Below are positions 60,120-64,000 of a DNA stretch of 64,000 nt, piece by piece. Below the pieces are notes generated by a model. That model saw nothing but the letters and a program-made list of their open reading frames with translations, was not told where the DNA came from and did no database searches. The stretch spans positions 1 through 64,000 of the forward strand of contig CAJUMD010000002.1 of assembly GCA_910587275.1 (NCBI GenBank), given 5' to 3'. The stretch comes from an uncultured Kineothrix sp. (GTDB lineage: Bacteria > Bacillota > Clostridia > Lachnospirales > Lachnospiraceae). The translations under genes and the position numbers were made by a program. Positions within the stretch are counted from its first letter, which is position 1. Each line of letters starts with the position of its first letter.

Positions 60120-61816
60120 ATCTGACCATTGACGGAAAACAGTTAAGGGTGCGCGAGGGCACCACCATCATGAAGGCGGCAGCCGGTGTGGGAATCCAAA
60201 TCCCCCACCTGTGCTATTTGGAAGGAATTAACGAAATTGGCGCCTGCAAAGTATGCGTGGTGGAAATGCAGGGGAAGACGAAATTAATTACGGCGTGCAA
60301 TAACCCGGTGGAGGAGGGAATGGTGCTGTATACCAATTCCCCGAAGGCACGTTCCGTCCGCCGGACGAATGTGGAACTGATTCTTTCCCAGCACGACTGT
60401 AGCTGCGCCACCTGCGTGCGGAGCGGCAACTGCAATTTGCAGAAGCTGGCGAATGATTTGGGGATTTTGGATTTGCCGTATGAAAAAGAAGTACAGCATA
60501 ATCCCTGGAACAAGGATTTTCCGCTTATCCGGGATTCGGCGAAATGCATCAAATGTATGCGTTGTGTGCAGATTTGTGATAAGGTGCAGGATTTACATAT
60601 ATGGGATGTACAGAATACCGGTTCCAGGACTACGGTGGACGTCAGCAGAAACCGGTGCATCGGGGAATCTGACTGCAGCCTGTGCGGGCAGTGTATAACC
60701 CATTGTCCTACGGGAGCGCTGCGGGAGAGGGATGATCTCCCGAAAGTGTTCCGCGCGCTGGCGGACCCGGAGACCGTAACCGTGGTACAGGTAGCGCCGG
60801 CAGTACGTGCCGCATGGGGGGAGGTGTTAGGCATTCACGCATCCGTCGCCACGGAGGGGCGGATGGTATCCGCCTTGAAGCGGATTGGGTTTGATTATGT
60901 GTTCGACACTGATTTTTCCGCGGATCTGACGATTATGGAGGAAGGGACGGAACTGCTCCGAAGGCTTTCCGACGGTGTGGAACACGAATACCCCATGTTT
61001 ACGTCCTGCTGCCCCGGCTGGGTCAGTTTCATAAAATCACAATACCCGGAACTGGCAGGGAACCTGTCCACGGCGAAATCGCCGCAGCAGATGTTTGGGG
61101 CGGTGGCGAAGACTTATTTTGCAAAAAAGGCGGGGATACCCGCGGAAAAGATTTTCAGCATTTCCATTATGCCCTGCGTTTCCAAGAAAAGGGAGGCGAC
61201 GTTACCGGACATGTACAGCTGCGGGGCGGGACCGGACGTGGATTTGGTACTTACCACGAGGGAGTTTGGCAGGCTGGTGCGGGCGGAACATATCCGGCCG
61301 GAGCTTTTGGAGGAAACGGACTTTGATTCCCCGTTGGGAGTCAGCACCGGGGCCGGCGTAATTTTCGGCGCAACCGGCGGCGTGATGGAAGCGGCGCTGC
61401 GGACGGCGGCTTATGTACTGACCGGCGAAAATCCGGTGCCCGATTTCCAAACCGTAAGGGGAATGGAAGGCAGGAAGGAAAGTACGTTCCGCATCGGCGG
61501 CAGGGAACTGTCCACCTGTACGGTGAGCGGATTAAAAAATGCCAGGGATACGCTGGAAGACATCAAAAACGGAAAGGTGCATTATGATTTCGTGGAGGTT
61601 ATGGCATGTCCCGGTGGCTGTGTGGGCGGCGGCGGGCAGCCCATTAAGGACGGCGAAGAACTTGCAAAAGAGCGTGCGCCCAAACTGTACGAGCTGGACC
61701 GGAACCGGAAGATACGCTATTCCCATGAAAATCCTGAGGTGCAGAGACTTTATAAGGAATATTTCGGGGAACCTTTGAGCAGGAAGGCGCATGAACTTCT
61801 GCATACCCATACGTAA
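60113..61816 (+). CDS. hydA: [FeFe] hydrogenase catalytic subunit
   Basis: The 567-residue enzyme makes or uses hydrogen. Domains in order are a 2Fe-2S ferredoxin (CYLEGINEIGACKVC and a later Cys), a His-Cys 4Fe-4S site (HDCSCATCVRSGNC), two 4Fe-4S clusters (CIKCMRCVQIC, CSLCGQCITHC) and the H-cluster domain. The three H-cluster motifs are complete: FTSCCPGW, IMPCVSKKREA and MACPGGCVGGGGQP. The seven-base overlap with the flavoprotein implies a two-subunit NAD(P)H-linked hydrogenase. Maturases are not in the window. Confidence 0.96.
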   Translation: MVNLTIDGKQLRVREGTTIMKAAAGVGIQIPHLCYLEGINEIGACKVCVVEMQGKTKLITACNNPVEEGMVLYTNSPKARSVRRTNVELILSQHDCSCATCVRSGNCNLQKLANDLGILDLPYEKEVQHNPWNKDFPLIRDSAKCIKCMRCVQICDKVQDLHIWDVQNTGSRTTVDVSRNRCIGESDCSLCGQCITHCPTGALRERDDLPKVFRALADPETVTVVQVAPAVRAAWGEVLGIHASVATEGRMVSALKRIGFDYVFDTDFSADLTIMEEGTELLRRLSDGVEHEYPMFTSCCPGWVSFIKSQYPELAGNLSTAKSPQQMFGAVAKTYFAKKAGIPAEKIFSISIMPCVSKKREATLPDMYSCGAGPDVDLVLTTREFGRLVRAEHIRPELLEETDFDSPLGVSTGAGVIFGATGGVMEAALRTAAYVLTGENPVPDFQTVRGMEGRKESTFRIGGRELSTCTVSGLKNARDTLEDIKNGKVHYDFVEVMACPGGCVGGGGQPIKDGEELAKERAPKLYELDRNRKIRYSHENPEVQRLYKEYFGEPLSRKAHELLHTHT

Positions 61817-61822
61817 CCGGAG

Positions 61823-61852
61823 GGCATCTGTCAGCAATGGCAGATGCTTTTT
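61823..61852. terminator. Terminator between hydA and tmcAL
   Basis: GCATCTG / CAGATGC forms a stem followed by five T on the plus strand. The convergent gene ends at 61916. Confidence 0.8.
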
Positions 61853-61915
61853 CCATATGCCGGACACCCGTCAGGCAGAAGCAGCCGTTCGGAGCGTGTT
61901 TGAGCGGACGGAATT

Positions 61916-63163
61916 TCAGACAATAACCGGCCGCTTTGCATATTCATGGACAAAAGGAACATGGTATTTACCTGCTGCCACGGAACGGTAAATATGGGAT
62001 GCACGGATATCGTGCTCCAGCATGGAAAGACCCGTTGGGTCCAGCCTGTGTTTCGCATTGGAAAGTTTGGAAATGGCCGGAACGGACGCATGGGTTTTAA
62101 GCGCCTTAAGCAGCGGGGCAGCAGTCTGCCGGAACCCCAGAATCCGCGCGTAGGCAATGTAATCGTTTTGGATATATTCCTCCATCTGCGCCTGTGTCAT
62201 GTGCAGAAGGATATGGAGCAGGCTGCGGCTTAGGCGGGCATAGGTTATATCCTTGGATTTTAAGATACGGCAGAAGGATTCGTATCCGGTAAAGCGCAGA
62301 AGGTTCCGGCATATTTTACCGGATAAATCGCCCGAGACATCCAAATAACAGGCAAATCCTGCCGACGCTTCCTGCAATAGTTTATAATGGAGCAGGGAGG
62401 AAAAATCATCGCTGTACAGGGGAAAGCTGCGGTTTTGGGCGGTATCCAGCAAATGGTAAACGGATTCCGGCACATAGGGACGGATGGCGGAAAGGGAAGG
62501 ATTTTCTTTCAGGGCATGGCGGATGGCGGAAGCGGAAGCCGTCCGCGCTTCCAAAAGCGGCAGGGTTTTGTCATGGTAGCCGCTTCCTTTGCGCCCTATG
62601 GTATAGGGGGTGATGACGCTGCCGCGTTTTCGCAGTGATTTTAAGTATTCCATGCCGAGGATATTGTTGGGAGAGGCAGACAGCGCCCGGTCATGAGCCG
62701 AACCCGACAGGCAGGTCTGTTCCAGGGCGAGGCTGCGCGCCTTGGGAAAGGAATGTCCTTTTTTTAGTTCTTTTTGCAAAAGGAGCCGGTAATCTTCCGG
62801 CTCTTTTGCAAATATGCGGGCAAGGGCGGAAAGTTCCCCGATGCTGCCGCATTCGCTGCCAAAACAGAGGGCATCCACGCATCCCAGCTTATCGAGAAGC
62901 GTGACAGCGCCCATGGCAAAATATTCCGCGCTTCCAGCCGCATAAAAAAGCGGAAGCTCCAACACCAAATCCACGCCGCTTTTCAGGGCGGCCTCAGTGC
63001 GCAGATATTTATCCATGACGGCAGGCGCGCCGCGCTGCACGAAGTCGCCGCTGATTACGGCGACGATAAAATCGGCATCCGTAATCCGCCGCGTTTCGCT
63101 CATATGGTATTGGTGTCCGTTGTGTAACGGATTGTATTCTGCAATAATTCCCGTGACCTTCAT
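61916..63163 (-). CDS. tmcAL: tRNA(Met) cytidine acetate ligase (TmcAL)
   Basis: The protein has about 415 residues. The nucleotidyltransferase motif is GIIAEYNPLHNGHQYH, followed by GDFVQRGAPAVMDK and VDLVLELP. This family uses acetate and ATP to acetylate the wobble cytidine of elongator tRNA-Met. The longer frame to 63226 is rejected because ATG 63163 starts exactly at the conserved N-terminus and has GGGG upstream. It may form a short minus-strand transcript with the next gene. Confidence 0.93.
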   Translation of the reverse strand: MKVTGIIAEYNPLHNGHQYHMSETRRITDADFIVAVISGDFVQRGAPAVMDKYLRTEAALKSGVDLVLELPLFYAAGSAEYFAMGAVTLLDKLGCVDALCFGSECGSIGELSALARIFAKEPEDYRLLLQKELKKGHSFPKARSLALEQTCLSGSAHDRALSASPNNILGMEYLKSLRKRGSVITPYTIGRKGSGYHDKTLPLLEARTASASAIRHALKENPSLSAIRPYVPESVYHLLDTAQNRSFPLYSDDFSSLLHYKLLQEASAGFACYLDVSGDLSGKICRNLLRFTGYESFCRILKSKDITYARLSRSLLHILLHMTQAQMEEYIQNDYIAYARILGFRQTAAPLLKALKTHASVPAISKLSNAKHRLDPTGLSMLEHDIRASHIYRSVAAGKYHVPFVHEYAKRPVIV

Positions 63164-63241
63164 GTTTATACCCCATGTCCGCTCCGGCGGACTTAAAATC
63201 AATAGTTGAAAGCGCTTTTCTTTCAACCTTCTCCTGTCTGC

Positions 63242-63724
63242 TCATGGGCACTCTGCATCTGCCAGCAATTCTTTCTCTAAAAACTGCTTTATGTACGGAT
63301 TGTTTTCCTTACTCAATGTAGGCTGAAATGCCATGTAACGGCATTTTTGATACTGCTCGCCATCCAGTGCAAAGGTATATCCCATTGCACATTTCGGGTT
63401 ACAGTCATCATGATTGATAAGCCGTTTACAGGTGGACACTTTCTTGATTTCCCTTTTTGCCTTTTCGGGGAATGTATCAAGAAAACTTTGGTATTCCCGT
63501 ATATGTTCGGGATAAATGCGCAGCTTCATCCCTGTTTTTCGGGATACGAATGTTGCCAAAGTCCTTTTGCGGCTGTTTAACACATAGGACACGACGTAGC
63601 CGCTTTTTTGCAATTTTATGTCGCATTTACAACCGTTTCCTGTCAAATAATCATTGATTTGATTTACAAAGCTATGGAAATCCTCATCAACTGTTTCCAG
63701 AAACATATTAAATTTCTCGTCCAT
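63242..63724 (-). CDS. Hypothetical protein with conserved Cys segment
   Basis: The product has about 160 residues, soluble and mixed alpha/beta. I do not recognise the family. The middle is basic (SRKRTLATFVSRKTGMKLRI), and the C-terminal part has four Cys in CKRLINHDDCNPKC and QKCRYMAF, which may bind metal. GGAGGGAG directly precedes ATG 63724. It starts 11 bases after the stop of the GyrI-like gene, so the two are probably co-transcribed. Confidence 0.65.
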   Translation of the reverse strand: MDEKFNMFLETVDEDFHSFVNQINDYLTGNGCKCDIKLQKSGYVVSYVLNSRKRTLATFVSRKTGMKLRIYPEHIREYQSFLDTFPEKAKREIKKVSTCKRLINHDDCNPKCAMGYTFALDGEQYQKCRYMAFQPTLSKENNPYIKQFLEKELLADAECP

Positions 63725-63735
63725 GACTCCCTCCG

Positions 63736-64000
63736 CTATGCCTTTTTCTTTGCTACGGGTATCCATACCTCATATTGTGCATTCTGTGGGTCTGGATTTA
63801 AGTAAACTTCAATATCGGGGGCATTGGCATATTCATATCCGGAAGCCGGAAGCCATTCCGTTATAATCCGCTGCTCCAATTCCTGTATGGACTGGTTGGT
63901 ACCCGTTCCGGAAAAGATTGCCCAAGTAGACGCAGGCACGGTATATTCTTCAAACGCACCGCTTGCTTTCGTACTGGAAACGGCAATAAAATATCTCCAT
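63736..64000 (-). CDS. GyrI-like effector-binding domain protein, 5' partial
   Basis: The frame is open at the right window edge, so only the C-terminal 88 or so residues are seen. The pattern VPASTWAIFSGTG, WLPASGYEYANAPDIEVY and YEVWIPV is typical of the GyrI-like / AraC effector-binding (SRPBCC-like) domain. Whether a DNA-binding domain lies before it cannot be seen. Confidence 0.75.
   Translation of the reverse strand, partial: WRYFIAVSSTKASGAFEEYTVPASTWAIFSGTGTNQSIQELEQRIITEWLPASGYEYANAPDIEVYLNPDPQNAQYEVWIPVAKKKA

Noticed and set aside
63164..63226. Longer start for TmcAL
   Set aside because: The conserved nucleotidyltransferase N-terminus starts at 63163 and the extra residues have no family match.

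Overview
The window looks like chromosomal DNA from an anaerobic Firmicute of the Lachnospiraceae type. The signs are a rubrerythrin, a class III anaerobic ribonucleotide reductase, an [FeFe] hydrogenase, an NADP-type glutamate dehydrogenase, a DUF5688 protein, strong AGGAGG ribosome binding sites and moderate GC. There is no outer-membrane machinery. The genus cannot be fixed from the sequence alone. No phage, insertion sequence transposase, CRISPR array or rRNA was seen.

Region 1 (1-8.5 kb) is a cellulose-type exopolysaccharide locus. It holds a membrane diguanylate cyclase (cut by the window edge), a GH5 cellulase lipoprotein, a BcsA synthase with a C-terminal PilZ domain, a membrane-anchored partner in the BcsB position, and an MBOAT acyltransferase plus DHHW/AlgX-like pair expected to O-acetylate the polymer. 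Region 2 (8.5-16.5 kb) carries housekeeping genes: a MATE exporter, a thioesterase, rubrerythrin, a TPR lipoprotein, NrdD with a fused redoxin domain behind two NrdR boxes, a NUDIX protein and PyrF.

Region 3 (16.5-17.2 kb) contains two divergently oriented copies of a long hairpin repeat. A third copy lies at 55.9-56.2 kb. Region 4 (17.3-31.8 kb) is a Wzy-dependent capsule or exopolysaccharide locus. Its conserved 5' part holds a PHP tyrosine phosphatase, a Wzz-like protein, a BY-kinase, a small anchored protein, an LCP ligase, a degenerate sortase B-like lipoprotein, a secreted protein and a priming sugar transferase. Its AT-richer middle holds a PRTase and HAD pair, a sialyltransferase-like protein, NeuB, a glycosyltransferase, Wzy and Wzx. 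The locus ends with a NeuA-phosphatase fusion. The predicted glycan contains a nonulosonic (sialic-type) acid and possibly ribofuranose.

Region 5 (31.9-48.7 kb) holds a chemoreceptor, NrdR, YqeG, AroE, an AroK-AroQ fusion, EF-P, DUF5688, tRNA-Arg(CCG) inside a perfect inverted repeat, an SH3 protein, GdhA, a substrate-binding/GGDEF protein, a LacI regulator, a second MATE exporter, a Uma2 nuclease, a CPBP protease and a second thioesterase. Region 6 (48.7-58.1 kb) is a galacturonate/pectin unit: UxaC and its LacI regulator, divergent UxaB-UxaA-KdgK, a TIM-barrel epimerase-like protein and a cytoplasmic-looking pectinesterase. Region 7 (58.2-64 kb) holds a GltD-like flavoprotein and [FeFe] hydrogenase pair, then TmcAL, a hypothetical protein and a GyrI-like fragment on the minus strand.

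Three GGDEF or PilZ proteins and two surface-polysaccharide loci suggest that control of the cell surface is a main theme of this stretch.
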